This document shows positions 7,596 through 16,587 of a stretch of 64,000 bases of DNA, in pieces. This stretch comes from Glutamicibacter protophormiae (GTDB lineage Bacteria > Actinomycetota > Actinomycetes > Actinomycetales > Micrococcaceae). Each line of letters starts with the position of its first letter. Within the stretch, counting starts at the first letter, position 1. The stretch covers positions 1-64,000 of the forward strand of contig NZ_BMPH01000001.1 in NCBI RefSeq assembly GCF_014647495.1. The letters run 5' to 3'. The position numbers were made by a program, and so were the translations under genes. Below the pieces are notes generated by a model that had not been told where the DNA came from, made no database searches, and saw only the letters and a program-made list of their open reading frames with translations.

Positions 7596-8890
7596 ATGAG
7601 CCCACGCCGTGAGGAACTGCTCGCTTCCTACCTTTACGCCTTCCCGCTGGTCTTCAACCTGGAGCAGGTGGCCCGCTATGTGGCCACCGGCGTCGGCAAG
7701 AATCCCGCCGCGCCGTGGAACACCTTCAGCCACGCCCGGTCGCTGGCCGGTCCCGAGGACACCTTCGTGACCATCAACAACGACACGATCTACTCCATGG
7801 CGCAGCTGGACCTGGGCGTCGGACCGATCCTGCTTGAGGTGCCGGAGGCCGCCGGCCGCTACTACGTGCTGCAGTTCGTCAGCGCCTGGACTGACAACTT
7901 CGCGTATGTCGGGCACCGCGCCACAGGAACCGGCGCCGGGCGCTACCTGCTGGTGCCCCTGGATGGGAGGGCCAGGCCCCGGACGACGCGGTGGTGGTGC
8001 GGGTGCCCACGCGCGTCGCCAGCATCGTCGGACGCTGGGCGGTGGACAACGAGGCGGATCTTCCCGCAGCGCATGCGCTGCAGGATGCCACGACGCTTAC
8101 GCCGCTGGATGCCGCCGCGGTGCCGGCCGGGCTGCCACCGGTCCCCGAGACCGGTGCGCCGGCGCTGGACTTCTGGGCGAAGTTCCGCGCGTGGAGCCGG
8201 GAGTTCGCCCCGGCGCCGCGCGATGGGCAGCTGCAGCGCGGCGCCCTGCAGCTGGCCGAGGCCGGGGAGGAGCAGCTGGAGCAGGCCTTCGCCGCCGGCC
8301 GGGCCGCCCTGGATGAGCTGCTGGCCTCCGGGGGCGGAAACGCGGTGGTCAACGGCTGGAACCTGGCCTACCATTCCTTCGACTACAACCTTGACTACTT
8401 CGAAGTCGGTTCGCTGGACGAAGACCGCTACAAGATCGCCGATCCGCAGCGCCGCATCGCCCAGCGCGCGGGAGCCGCGTTGGGCGGGCTGTGGGGCAAC
8501 CAGGCCTTCGAGGCCGCCTACACGGCCACCTACGTGGACCAGGACGACCAGCCGCTCACCGGTGCGCACAGCTACCGGCTGCACCTGGACCCGACCCCGC
8601 CGGTGGGCGCCTTCTGGTCGCTGACCATGTACGACGTGCCCAACTACTTCCTGGTGGAAAACCCCATCGACCGCTACTCGCTGGGCGACCGCACCGAAGG
8701 GCTGCAATTCGAGCCGGACGGGTCGCTGGTCATCCACCTCTCCCACCGGGAGCCGGCCGATGCGAGGGATCGCGCCAACTGGCTGCCGACGCCGGCCGGC
8801 GCCTTCCGACCGGTGCTGCGCATGTACGAGCCGGATCCGCGGATCCTGGACCAGGACTACGTGTTCCCGGCGATCACCCGGATCGGCTAG
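7596..8890 (+). pseudogene. DUF1254/DUF1214 protein gene, split by a one-base frameshift
   Basis: The first part starts at ATG 7596 behind a GAAAGGA ribosome binding site and encodes the DUF1254 half (YAFPLVFNLEQVARY, TINNDTIYSMAQLD, GRYYVLQFVSAWTDNFAYVG). The second part, in the -1 frame, runs to 8890 and encodes the DUF1214 half (PPVGAFWSLTMYDVPNYFLVEN, DPRILDQDYVFPAITRIG). The two reading frames meet at a GGG run at 7965-7967. Restoring one G gives an uninterrupted PLDG-EGQAPDDAVVVRV join. Members of the family are usually one continuous protein of about 430 residues, which this would be. It is either a fresh pseudogene or a homopolymer sequencing error. Confidence 0.8.
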
Positions 8891-8954
8891 GAGCGCATCC
8901 AGGATGCCCGCCGGGGGCTCGCCTCCACGGCGCCCCCGGCTTAAACTGGCACCC

Positions 8955-9176
8955 ATGAACGAGAATGCACGCCCTGCGGGGGACGCGCAGCCCGGCAACG
9001 GCGACCGGTGCCGGGTCGCGGCCGGAACCCACAAGGGAAAAAGCGGAACCGTGGAGGACCTGAACACCAGCAAGACCGGTGCGCTCACCCTCACGGTGCG
9101 CCAGGAGGACGGCACGCGCTTCAAGACGCTGGCCCGGAATGTCGTTGTCGAAAGGCGGAACCCTGCCGACGGTTGA
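8955..9176 (+). CDS. Small KOW-motif protein
   Basis: A 73-residue protein made of one KOW-like SH3 barrel: GDRCRVAAGTHKGKSGTVED followed by alternating strands TGALTLTVRQEDGTRFKTL. The VxxGxHKGKxGxV pattern is that of ribosomal protein L24 and NusG KOW motifs, which bind RNA or protein. The rest of L24 is absent, so this is not rplX. It sits alone between the DUF1254 gene and a transporter gene. The start is ATG 8955. Function unknown; nucleic-acid binding is inference. Confidence 0.7.
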   Translation: MNENARPAGDAQPGNGDRCRVAAGTHKGKSGTVEDLNTSKTGALTLTVRQEDGTRFKTLARNVVVERRNPADG

Positions 9177-9313
9177 GGAACGCGCCGCCGGCCTCGCCCG
9201 GCAGCACGCATCCGGGCGGCTGGCGGAGCTCTCCGCCGCGCCGCTGCGGCACCGGCGCTAGCGGGCTCGAAAAGGCTCTGTTGTGCGGGGCGTGCGCGTC
9301 GTAGGCTGGGCTC

Positions 9314-10399
9314 ATGAGCTCCGACGCAGCGGCGGAATCGACCAGGCACCGGCCCCGGACCCCGGGTGCGGGCGGCGCACTGGAGCACCTCGCCCCGGGA
9401 TACTTCGCGCTGGTCATGGGCACCGGCATCGTCTCGATCGGCCTGCACGAGGTCGGGGCCCGGGTGCCGTCGCTGGTGCTGCTGGTGATCGCCGCGGCAT
9501 CCTACGCGGTGCTCTGGGTGCTGTACATCTGGCGGGCGGTGGCCTGCCGCACGGCCATGCTGCACGATCTGCGCAGCCCCGAAGCGGCCTTCGCCTACTT
9601 CACCGTCGTGGCGGGCACCGACGTGCTGGCGGTGCGGCTGGCCGCCGAGGGGCTGCTGCGGGTCGCCGCTCCGCTGGTGCTCTTCGCCGCGGCGCTGTGG
9701 TTCGTGTTCGGCTACGTGCTGCCCTGGCAGGTGCTGATGACCCGCGACGGCGAGCCGATCCTGGCGCGCACCAACGGCACCTGGTTCATCTGGGCGGTGG
9801 CCAGCCAGTCGCTGGCGCTCGGCCTGAGCGTGGTCGAACCGGCCGCCGGGTTGCCCGGGGACGTCGTCGGGCTGCTGGCGGTGCTGTCCTGGTCGGTGGG
9901 CGTGGCGCTGTACGCGGGGATCGCGGTGCTGGTGCTGCTGCGCATCGTGCACTTCGGCATCACCGCCCGGCAGTTCGAGCCGCCCTACTGGGTGGCCATG
10001 GGCGCCATGGCCATCGCGGTGGTGGCCGGCACCAAGATCGTGCAGATGGACTCCACCCCGATGATCGACGCGACCCGGGTGCTCATCGCCTCCACGGTGG
10101 CGGTATTCTGGAGCTTCTGCCTATGGCTGATCCCGATGCTCATCGGCGCCGGGGTCTGGCGCCACCTGGTGCACCGGGTGCCGCTGGGCTACACCCCGGC
10201 GCTGTGGTCCATCGTGTTCCCGGTGGGCATGTTCGCGGTGGCCTCGCTGAACCTGGGCCGGGTGGACAAGCTGCCGGTGGTGGAGGCGATCGGGCACGGG
10301 GCGCTGGCGGTGGCGGTGCTCGTCTGGGCGCTGGTGTTCGGCGCGATGCTCCGCCACCTGCTGCTGGGCTGGATCCGCGGGCGCCGGCAGCCGGCCTGA
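9314..10399 (+). CDS. TDT/TehA-SLAC1 family membrane transporter
   Basis: 361 residues with about ten hydrophobic segments. The first contains YFALVMGTGIVSIGL, the usual opening of the tellurite-resistance/dicarboxylate transporter (TDT) family; later FEPPYWVAMGAMAI and LGYTPALWSIVFPVGMFAVAS also fit. TDT proteins are channels or carriers for anions such as C4-dicarboxylates, sulfite or chloride; which one cannot be read from sequence. The N-terminal 30 residues are cytoplasmic and His/Arg/Pro-rich. The gene is monocistronic and converges on the DinB gene. Confidence 0.85.
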   Translation: MSSDAAAESTRHRPRTPGAGGALEHLAPGYFALVMGTGIVSIGLHEVGARVPSLVLLVIAAASYAVLWVLYIWRAVACRTAMLHDLRSPEAAFAYFTVVAGTDVLAVRLAAEGLLRVAAPLVLFAAALWFVFGYVLPWQVLMTRDGEPILARTNGTWFIWAVASQSLALGLSVVEPAAGLPGDVVGLLAVLSWSVGVALYAGIAVLVLLRIVHFGITARQFEPPYWVAMGAMAIAVVAGTKIVQMDSTPMIDATRVLIASTVAVFWSFCLWLIPMLIGAGVWRHLVHRVPLGYTPALWSIVFPVGMFAVASLNLGRVDKLPVVEAIGHGALAVAVLVWALVFGAMLRHLLLGWIRGRRQPA

Positions 10400-10445
10400 T
10401 GCCGGGTCCGCGCGCGGCCCGGTGCCGGCTGCCGTTCGGCCGCGG

Positions 10446-10961
10446 CTACTCTCCGCCCGCGGTGACCGCCCCGGCCGCGTAGGCCGCCTGCCCGACGTGG
10501 GCGATGGCGTCGTCCAGGATGGACACCATCCGCACCCCGCGGGTGACCTCCGGGGTCCAGCGGCGGTCCACGATCTCGTCGAGCTCCTCCGCTCCCAGGT
10601 GCGCCGCGTAGTCGCCCAGCGCGGTCAACGACGCATCCACGTACTCCAGCAGCAGCTGCTGGTCCTCCACCCGGATGGCCTGCGCCTGGGCCGGGGTGTG
10701 CCCGTAGCCCATCCCGTCCCCGGCCTCGCCGAGGTCGAAGCGGTCGCGGTAGCGGTGCCACAGCTGTTCGCGGCCGGACAGCGCCGCCAGCTGGATGTCG
10801 ACTTCCCGCCCGGTGTGCCACAGCAGCCAGGCCACCGAGTTCGGGTGGCCGCCGGGGTGGGCGTTGAGCTGCTCGGCGGTGAGCGCCGGCAGGTTGCGGG
10901 CCGCGTCGATGGGGCGGTGGGCCATGCCGCTGAGGATTTCGTTGATGTTCATGGTCGCCAT
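10446..10961 (-). CDS. DinB-fold protein, mycothiol-dependent transferase type
   Basis: 171 residues of a four-helix DinB-like protein. Metal-ligand histidines appear as LLWHTGREVD (His49) and a late DDAIAHVGQAAY. In actinobacteria this family includes mycothiol S-transferases and maleylpyruvate isomerase relatives that use a divalent metal to conjugate mycothiol. The start is GTG/ATG at 10961, with a second Met three codons on (10952). It converges on the transporter gene and diverges from phzF-like, 85 bases away. The substrate is unknown. Confidence 0.78.
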   Translation of the reverse strand: MATMNINEILSGMAHRPIDAARNLPALTAEQLNAHPGGHPNSVAWLLWHTGREVDIQLAALSGREQLWHRYRDRFDLGEAGDGMGYGHTPAQAQAIRVEDQQLLLEYVDASLTALGDYAAHLGAEELDEIVDRRWTPEVTRGVRMVSILDDAIAHVGQAAYAAGAVTAGGE

Positions 10962-11046
10962 TGTGCTTGATGGACCCGCCGCCTGTCAGCCCCGGGCGGC
11001 CGGGGCAGGGGTGCGGGCCGTGCGCGGCGACTGCTAGCGTAGTGCC

Positions 11047-11883
11047 ATGATTGCGCGCAGGTACAGTGAAGTGGACGTCTTTTCGCCGACCCCGTACCGG
11101 GGCAACCCGTTGGCGGTGGTGCACGGGGCCGAGGGGTTGAGCGAGGAGCAGATGCAGCGCTTCGCGAAATGGACCAACCTGGCCGAGACCACGTTCCTGC
11201 TCGAACCCTCGGACCCGGAGGCCGACTACCGGGTGCGGATTTTCTGCGCGACCCACGAGCTGCCGTTTGCCGGGCACCCCACCCTGGGGTCGGCCTACGC
11301 CTGGCGGCAGGCCGGCGGACAGCCCAAGAACCCGGGGCACCTGCTCCAGGAGTGCGGCGCCGGCCTGGTGAAAGTCCGCACGGACGGCGAACTGCTGGCC
11401 TTCCAGGCGCCGCCGCTGACCCGCTACGAACCGCTCGATGCGCCGCTGCGGGCGCGGGTCGCCGAGGTGCTGGGCCTGGACCCCGAACAGCTGCTGGACA
11501 GCACCTGGATCGTGAACGGGCCGCAGTGGATCGGAGTGCGGCTGGCCAGCGCGCAGCAGGTGCTCGCGCTGGACCCGGACCCGGCGGACCTGGGCCCGCT
11601 GTGCATCGGAGTGATCGGCCCGCACCCGCAGGGGCGGGAAACACAGTTCGAGGTCCGCGCCTTCGTGGGCGATGACCCGGTCTGGGAAGATCCGGTCACC
11701 GGTAGCCTGAACGCGGGGCTGGGGCGCTGGATGCTGGATACCGGCATCGTCGAGGCGGACTACGTCGCCGCGCAGGGAACCGCGATCGGCTACGAGGGCC
11801 GGGTGCACGTGGGCATCGAGGGCGGGGACATCTGGATCGGCGGACAGGTCGCGGCCTGCGTCAACGGCGAGGTCCGCCTTTAG
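11047..11883 (+). CDS. PhzF family epimerase/isomerase-like protein
   Basis: 278 residues of a PhzF-like diaminopimelate-epimerase fold. Visible blocks are DVFSPTPYRGNPLAVV, LAETTFL (catalytic Glu48 by family), THELPFAGHPTLGSAYAW and EDPVTGSLNAGLGRWM. In PhzF itself the conserved Glu drives isomerisation in phenazine synthesis. No phenazine genes are present here, so this is one of the many PhzF paralogues of unknown substrate. Starts at ATG 11047, directly after a short spacer that separates it from the divergent DinB gene. Confidence 0.88.
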   Translation: MIARRYSEVDVFSPTPYRGNPLAVVHGAEGLSEEQMQRFAKWTNLAETTFLLEPSDPEADYRVRIFCATHELPFAGHPTLGSAYAWRQAGGQPKNPGHLLQECGAGLVKVRTDGELLAFQAPPLTRYEPLDAPLRARVAEVLGLDPEQLLDSTWIVNGPQWIGVRLASAQQVLALDPDPADLGPLCIGVIGPHPQGRETQFEVRAFVGDDPVWEDPVTGSLNAGLGRWMLDTGIVEADYVAAQGTAIGYEGRVHVGIEGGDIWIGGQVAACVNGEVRL

Positions 11884-11922
11884 CTGTCCTGTCCGGGGCC
11901 GCGGGCCCCTGCCCGTGGGGCC

Positions 11923-12765
11923 TCACCACAGGATGTCGGCCGTGGATCCCAGCGGGGAGCGCGCTCCGGCCCGGGCGAGGACCAGGTCGTCGGCTGCGTG
12001 GACCGCGGCCGGGAAATCGAGCCCCGTGCGTTCCTCCAGTTCGGCCACGCTGATCTGGTAGACGCGGAATTCGTCCAGCGCCATGAACACCTGCATCCGG
12101 TCGAGGTCCTGGGTGAGCATGAAGGCCCTGGCCTTCAGCCGCCCCTCATGTTCGAAGAGGATCAGCTTCCAGTACTCCGTGGGGATCCGGTAGCCCCGGT
12201 ACACCTGGGCGTTGGCGGCGAACACGGGTCCGCCGAAGATGCTGCAGCGCAGCTGGTCGAGCTCGACGTCCTCGTAGAGGGCGTTCTCCAGCCGGCCCCA
12301 GATCCCCGCCTGTCCGGACTGGTTGAAATCGTCCATCTGCGGGGTGATGTTCGTGAAATAGAACGAGTCCTTGTTGGCCTGTTTCGCTTCGGTCTCCGAA
12401 CCCCAGGTGAGATCCGCGCGGCGGGCCAGGTGCCCGCGGTCCAAGCGGTTGTTCGCATACAGGTCGTTGCCGGCCTGGTATTCCTCGGGGATGCGGGGGT
12501 CTTTGGTGAAGTTCAGTCCGGTGCGGGAGAGCAGCTTGATCTCGGTGCCGTCGATGTTCCAGGCCACCCAGCGGGCGAGTTTCTGCGTGGTGCTCAGCGT
12601 CAGCGAGAAGTGGGTGTAGTTGATCACCGGCGAGCCGTCCACCTCCACGGAATCCGCAGGCACGTCCGGTCCGGCGGTGGGAAAATCGATGCGCGTGGCC
12701 AGGAACGTGGTGCTGAAACCCGTGCGCGAGGCATCCGCGCGGGCGGTGGTCTGGGTGCTGTTCAT
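11923..12765 (-). CDS. DNA/RNA non-specific endonuclease (NUC1 type)
   Basis: 280 residues with the betabetaalpha-metal active site DRGHLARRADL (Asp109-Arg-Gly-His112) and the downstream FTNITPQMDDFNQ block that supplies the metal-binding Asn. These are the signature of the Serratia/NucA-type nuclease family, which cut DNA and RNA with one magnesium ion. No signal peptide is evident; the first 20 residues are polar. The start is ATG 12765, with AGGAGG seven bases upstream. No immunity gene is adjacent, although the next gene resembles a small antitoxin-type protein. A cytoplasmic nuclease would need control that I cannot see. Confidence 0.85.
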   Translation of the reverse strand: MNSTQTTARADASRTGFSTTFLATRIDFPTAGPDVPADSVEVDGSPVINYTHFSLTLSTTQKLARWVAWNIDGTEIKLLSRTGLNFTKDPRIPEEYQAGNDLYANNRLDRGHLARRADLTWGSETEAKQANKDSFYFTNITPQMDDFNQSGQAGIWGRLENALYEDVELDQLRCSIFGGPVFAANAQVYRGYRIPTEYWKLILFEHEGRLKARAFMLTQDLDRMQVFMALDEFRVYQISVAELEERTGLDFPAAVHAADDLVLARAGARSPLGSTADILW

Positions 12766-12943
12766 GGGGTCCTCCTGCACGGCTCCCGGGCGTGCGATAG
12801 TTCTGCTAGCTACAGGGTAGACCCCTGTCGAAAGCTCCGCCAGAGGCCAATATCAGTGCCATCTGACCTGCCCCTTTCCATGCTTCCAAGGGCGCAGGAC
12901 AGCACCTAGAATGGGAGGCGGCATCATCGGGGAGGTCTTGTCC

Positions 12944-13177
12944 ATGGACGATAAATTCGATATCGAGGAACGCTGGCCGGAACTGTTCGGCCGGCTCGAC
13001 GCGGTGGAGCGCAACGCCGTGCGGCAGTCGCTGGCCTCCGCCTGGCACGAGGGCTGGATTCCGAACCGCGAGGACGTGGAAAACCTGGCCGACGTAGCCT
13101 GCGGGGCCATCGGCATGGAAGAGTTCCTGCGTCGTGCGATGGCCATGGCCCGGCGGGGGAGCGGGGCGCAGGGCTGA
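12944..13177 (+). CDS. Small VbhA/antitoxin-like helical protein
   Basis: A 77-residue charged helical protein. The segment ERNAVRQSLASAWHEGWIPN followed by REDVENLADVACGAIGMEEFLRR resembles the VbhA-type antitoxin helix bundle that inhibits Fic AMP-transferases. No Fic/Doc gene is next to it. ATG 12944 has GGGGAGG upstream. It diverges from the endonuclease gene at 12765, so an inhibitory relationship to that enzyme is conceivable but unsupported. Family assignment is by pattern only. Confidence 0.5.
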   Translation: MDDKFDIEERWPELFGRLDAVERNAVRQSLASAWHEGWIPNREDVENLADVACGAIGMEEFLRRAMAMARRGSGAQG

Positions 13178-13345
13178 TCTCCGGCTGCGACAGTTGGACG
13201 TCTAGTTCCCTCCGGCCCTGACCAGGCGGGGTCGAGCAGCGAGCTGGGTGAACGCGGCCTGGCCGTGCTGGAGCGGCTGCTGTTCGCGGACGCGTACCGC
13301 TGGGCCTGGTGCATCGCCATCGCGCGCCGAGGCCCCCGGAGACGG

Positions 13346-13383
13346 GAAACCCCGCCGCGGCCGGTGGGCCGCAGCGGGGTTTC
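13346..13383 (-). terminator. Hairpin terminator for the flavin oxidoreductase gene
   Basis: A 17-base stem (13346-13362 with 13367-13383, one G-U type mismatch) and a four-base loop, lying 24 bases past the stop of the leftward gene ending at 13407. There is no T tract on the minus strand, as is common in high-GC actinobacteria. Confidence 0.7.
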
Positions 13384-13406
13384 GGGGAGCGCTTCCGGGT
13401 CGGAGC

Positions 13407-15518
13407 CTACAGGGAAACGGTGGCTTCCCAGGCCGAGTGGATGGCGCCGTGGATGTAGTTCACGGCACCGGCATCGCCGACCACGTCGACGCTGAATCCC
13501 GCGGTGCGCAGCTCGTCCGCGACCGGTGCGGCGGCGGTGGTGCCGTCCGCATAGACCACCATGTCGGCCGGGGCGCTCATGGCCTCGCCGTTGACGGTGA
13601 ATTCCACGGTCTTCTGGGTGATGCGGTCCACGGTGACGTTGCGGTGGATCTGCACGCCGTGCTCCAGGTTGTCCTTGACCGCGGTCCAGCGGCGCGGCAT
13701 GGCCAGCGGCAGGCCCAGCTGCTGCTTCTCATGCACCAAGGTGACCTTGCGGCCGCGCTCGGCGAGGAACTCGGCGAGCTCCAGGCCCACCAGCGAACCG
13801 CCGATGACCACGACGTTCTTGCCCATCGGCAGCCAGTACTTGGTGAACTGGCGGACGAACTCCGGCGACTTGGTCAATCCGGACAGGCGGCCCATCTTGC
13901 CCATGGTGCTCAGCACCAGGCCGGCCTCCTCGGCGGTGGCGGTGCCCAGCATCATGGCGCGCAGGGTGTCGCCGGTCTGCACGTTCGGCAGGTCGCCGCC
14001 GGGCATGTCCGGCTTCGGGCGCACCGCGCCGGTGGCCACGATCACGTGGTCCGGGTTCAGCGCGCGAATGGTATCGACGGTGGCCGGGGTGTTCAGCTTG
14101 ACGGCCACGCGCAGGCGCTTGAGCTCGGACTTCAGCCAGCGCAGCAGGCGCTCGTTGTCCGGGGTGGTCATGGTGGAGAACCACATGGTGCCGCCCAGGC
14201 GGTCGGCCTTGTCGATCAGGGTCACGCGGTGGCCGCGTTCGGTGAGCACACGCGCGGATTCCATGCCCGAGGGGCCCGAACCGATCACGACAATGTGCTT
14301 GGAAGCGCTGGCCGGCTTGAGCGGCAGCAGCTTCTCGTTGCCCAGCGCAGGGTTCACGGCGCAGAACGGGGTGTCGTCGAAGAAGTTCTCTCCCACGCAC
14401 AGGTAGCAGTTGATGCACGGGCGGACCTGGTCGAACTTGCCTTCGCGCAGCTTGTTCGGCAGTTCCGGGTCGGCTAGCAGCTGGCGGCCCATGGCGGCGA
14501 AGTCCACCTTGTTCTCCGCGATGGCCTTCTCGGAGATCTCCGGGAGCATGCGGCCCACGGCGATGACCGGGATGGAGACGTGCTTCTTGATCTCGGCGGC
14601 GTTTTCCAGGTAGGCGCCGACCTTGTTGGGCAGCGGGCCGTCGGTGAAGTTGTCGAACGGGTTGCGGCCCCAGCCGGTGACGTGGATGGCGTCCGCGCCG
14701 GCGGCCTCGAACATCTTGGAAGCTTCGATGGACTCGGGAAGGCTCAGTGCGCCTTCCTGTCCGTATTCCTCGCCGGAGACGCGCACCAGCAACGCGAGCT
14801 TGTCGCCCACGCGCTCCTTGACCGCGGCGATGACCTCGCAGGCCAGGCGGGCGCGGTTTTCCAGCGATCCGCCGTATTCGTCGGTGCGCAGGTTGTCGCG
14901 CTGGTTCAGGAAGACACCCAGGATGTAGCCGTGGGCCACGTGGATCTCGAGGGCGTCGGCGCCGCCCTTGGCGACGCGCTCGGCGGCATCGGCCCAGGAA
15001 GTGATCAGCCAGTCGATGTCTTCCTTGGTCATCTCGTGGTAGCTGATCTTCTTGCCTGCGGTGGCCGCGCCCATCTTGGCCAGCTCTTCGGGGGTGCAGT
15101 CGGCCAGCGCACCCATGGAGTAGCTGTAGTCCGGCTGGTTCGGGGCGAAGACCGGACGGTCGTTGGCGGTGTCGACGCGGGCGACCTTGCCATGGTGGGT
15201 CGACTGGATGCACAGCTTGGAGCCTGCGGCGTGGATGGCGTCGGCCAGCGCCTTGATGCCCGGGATGAACTTGTCATCCGACAGGCCCGGTTCCTTCATC
15301 GACGCGGCGCCGTAGGGGAAGGCGATGGCGCAGGCGCCGGTGATGATCAGGCCGGCACCGCCAGCGGCGCGGGATGCGTAGTGGTCGATTTCGGACTGCT
15401 CGATCTCGCCGCCTTCGGACACGTTCATGTCCATGGCTGGCAAAACAATCCTGTTCGGGGTGGTCATCGGACCGATGCGGCCCTCCGACATCAGGTGTGG
15501 AAATGTCTTGGTGCTCAT
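13407..15518 (-). CDS. Old-yellow-enzyme type NADH:flavin/2,4-dienoyl-CoA reductase-like oxidoreductase
   Basis: 703 residues with the layout of 2,4-dienoyl-CoA reductase and trimethylamine dehydrogenase. An N-terminal FMN-binding TIM barrel runs to about residue 350 (NRIVLPAMDMNVSEGG, HVAHGYILGVFLNQRDN, NRARLACEVI). A [4Fe-4S] cluster motif RPCINCYLC plus a later FCAVNP follows. The FAD/NAD-binding part has VVIGSGPSGMESARVL and a second Rossmann motif VVVIGGSLVGLELAEFL. It moves electrons from NAD(P)H through FAD and Fe-S to FMN; the substrate is unknown. It is monocistronic, with a terminator just downstream and a 367-base upstream region holding an operator-like palindrome. Confidence 0.88.
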   Translation of the reverse strand: MSTKTFPHLMSEGRIGPMTTPNRIVLPAMDMNVSEGGEIEQSEIDHYASRAAGGAGLIITGACAIAFPYGAASMKEPGLSDDKFIPGIKALADAIHAAGSKLCIQSTHHGKVARVDTANDRPVFAPNQPDYSYSMGALADCTPEELAKMGAATAGKKISYHEMTKEDIDWLITSWADAAERVAKGGADALEIHVAHGYILGVFLNQRDNLRTDEYGGSLENRARLACEVIAAVKERVGDKLALLVRVSGEEYGQEGALSLPESIEASKMFEAAGADAIHVTGWGRNPFDNFTDGPLPNKVGAYLENAAEIKKHVSIPVIAVGRMLPEISEKAIAENKVDFAAMGRQLLADPELPNKLREGKFDQVRPCINCYLCVGENFFDDTPFCAVNPALGNEKLLPLKPASASKHIVVIGSGPSGMESARVLTERGHRVTLIDKADRLGGTMWFSTMTTPDNERLLRWLKSELKRLRVAVKLNTPATVDTIRALNPDHVIVATGAVRPKPDMPGGDLPNVQTGDTLRAMMLGTATAEEAGLVLSTMGKMGRLSGLTKSPEFVRQFTKYWLPMGKNVVVIGGSLVGLELAEFLAERGRKVTLVHEKQQLGLPLAMPRRWTAVKDNLEHGVQIHRNVTVDRITQKTVEFTVNGEAMSAPADMVVYADGTTAAAPVADELRTAGFSVDVVGDAGAVNYIHGAIHSAWEATVSL

Positions 15519-15885
15519 GCAAATATCGTACGACTGAATTAATCATGAAAAAGCATGTCAGAACCTGAAATTTGCTTCCGGAAACACGGAATAGATTCGT
15601 TGTCCATTGCGTGGAGCCAAGTCAGCCAACGGTTCGCGGAGTTCCCGGAAATCGAGCCCGGTGCATTTCGACCCGCAGAACTCCCGGTTTACCTTTGACT
15701 AAGTCAACGATCTTTTGGGGCTTTTATTCATTTTCCATTGACTAAGGCCACATTCTTCCGGTTTTCCGGTCTGTGGCCCAAGCAACCAAGGGCGGCGCAG
15801 GCCTCCCGCAGCAGGACCCGCCGGCCGCCTGGAAACTTCCCGCGCGGGACGCCCGCAGCACACCCAAGGCCGGTAGGGTGTACCC
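15519..15885. other. Intergenic region between divergent oxidoreductase and VOC genes
   Basis: This 367-base gap holds no credible gene. It is AT-richer than its neighbours and carries the 13-base palindrome at 15695-15707, a second TTGACTAAG half site at 15738-15746, and a CATG-AAAAAG-CATG dyad around 15543-15556 near the oxidoreductase start. It probably contains the promoters of both flanking genes, but I cannot place -35/-10 boxes with confidence. Confidence 0.5.
15695..15707. promoter_or_regulatory. Operator-like palindrome TTGACTAAGTCAA
   Basis: A perfect 13-base dyad (TTGACT-A-AGTCAA) in the divergent intergenic region. The half site TTGACTAAG recurs 31 bases further on, at 15738. Such spacing suits a dimeric regulator such as a TetR, MarR or GntR protein. 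No regulator gene is adjacent. Confidence 0.45.
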
Positions 15886-16587
15886 ATGTTTTTGGAGAAC
15901 ATCGTTTTCGATGCGGCCGAACCGCGGGCCGCCGGCCGGTACTGGCAGGACATGCTGGGCTGCGAGCAGCTCAGCGATAGCGCTGAGGGTTTCGAGACCC
16001 GCCTGGGAATTCCCGGCGGACCGGTGCTCGACCTGTGCTTCCCGCAGGTCGAGCCGGGCAGGCGTTCGCGGCAGCGGTTGGTCCCGGGCCTTGTCGCCGG
16101 TGCTGGAGCGGAGTCCGGCCCAGCGGCGGACGTCGACCTGCGACGCGACCCGGCGGGTCACCGGTTCACCGTGGCCAGCGGGTGCGCAGGGCAGGCGCCG
16201 GAGGGACCGCTGCGGCTGGCAGCGCTCCGGCTGGAATCAAGCGGGCCGCAGCGCGATGCGCACTTCTGGGCGGAGCTGTCGGGGTGGCGGATCGACCAGA
16301 CTGGCGGACCGGCGGCGCTGCGCCATCCCAGCGGCCGGGGACCGCTTCTGGAATTCGTCCCGGAAGCCGAGGCCAAGCGCGAGACGGAGAAGAACCCCGT
16401 GCACCTTGATCTTCGGCTGGACGCCGACGATGATCCGCAGACTGTCGCAGAGCGGATCGCCGCGGCCGGCGGCCGCGAACTGCACCCGGGATGGGGCCAG
16501 CTGCCATGGCGCATCTACCAAGACCCTTCGGGAAACGAGTTCTGCGTGCTCCCGGCAACGGGCACGGTCCATGGCGGCGGCCAATGA
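15886..16587 (+). CDS. VOC family protein with two glyoxalase-like domains
   Basis: 233 residues made of two vicinal-oxygen-chelate halves. The first starts NIVFDAAEPRAAGRYWQDML and the second ALRLESSGPQRDAHFWAELS, ending in the usual WRIYQDPSGNEFCVLP. Proteins of this group include glyoxalase, fosfomycin-resistance and dioxygenase relatives. The metal-ligand His/Glu pattern is only partly visible, so no activity is assigned. Starts at ATG 15886. It is read away from the flavin oxidoreductase and toward the YhhN gene. Confidence 0.82.
   Translation: MFLENIVFDAAEPRAAGRYWQDMLGCEQLSDSAEGFETRLGIPGGPVLDLCFPQVEPGRRSRQRLVPGLVAGAGAESGPAADVDLRRDPAGHRFTVASGCAGQAPEGPLRLAALRLESSGPQRDAHFWAELSGWRIDQTGGPAALRHPSGRGPLLEFVPEAEAKRETEKNPVHLDLRLDADDDPQTVAERIAAAGGRELHPGWGQLPWRIYQDPSGNEFCVLPATGTVHGGGQ

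Noticed and set aside
9139-9261. Small frame with TVEERAAGLARQHASGRLAELS
   Set aside because: Protein-like helix, but it overlaps the end of the KOW gene, has no ribosome binding site and no family that I know.
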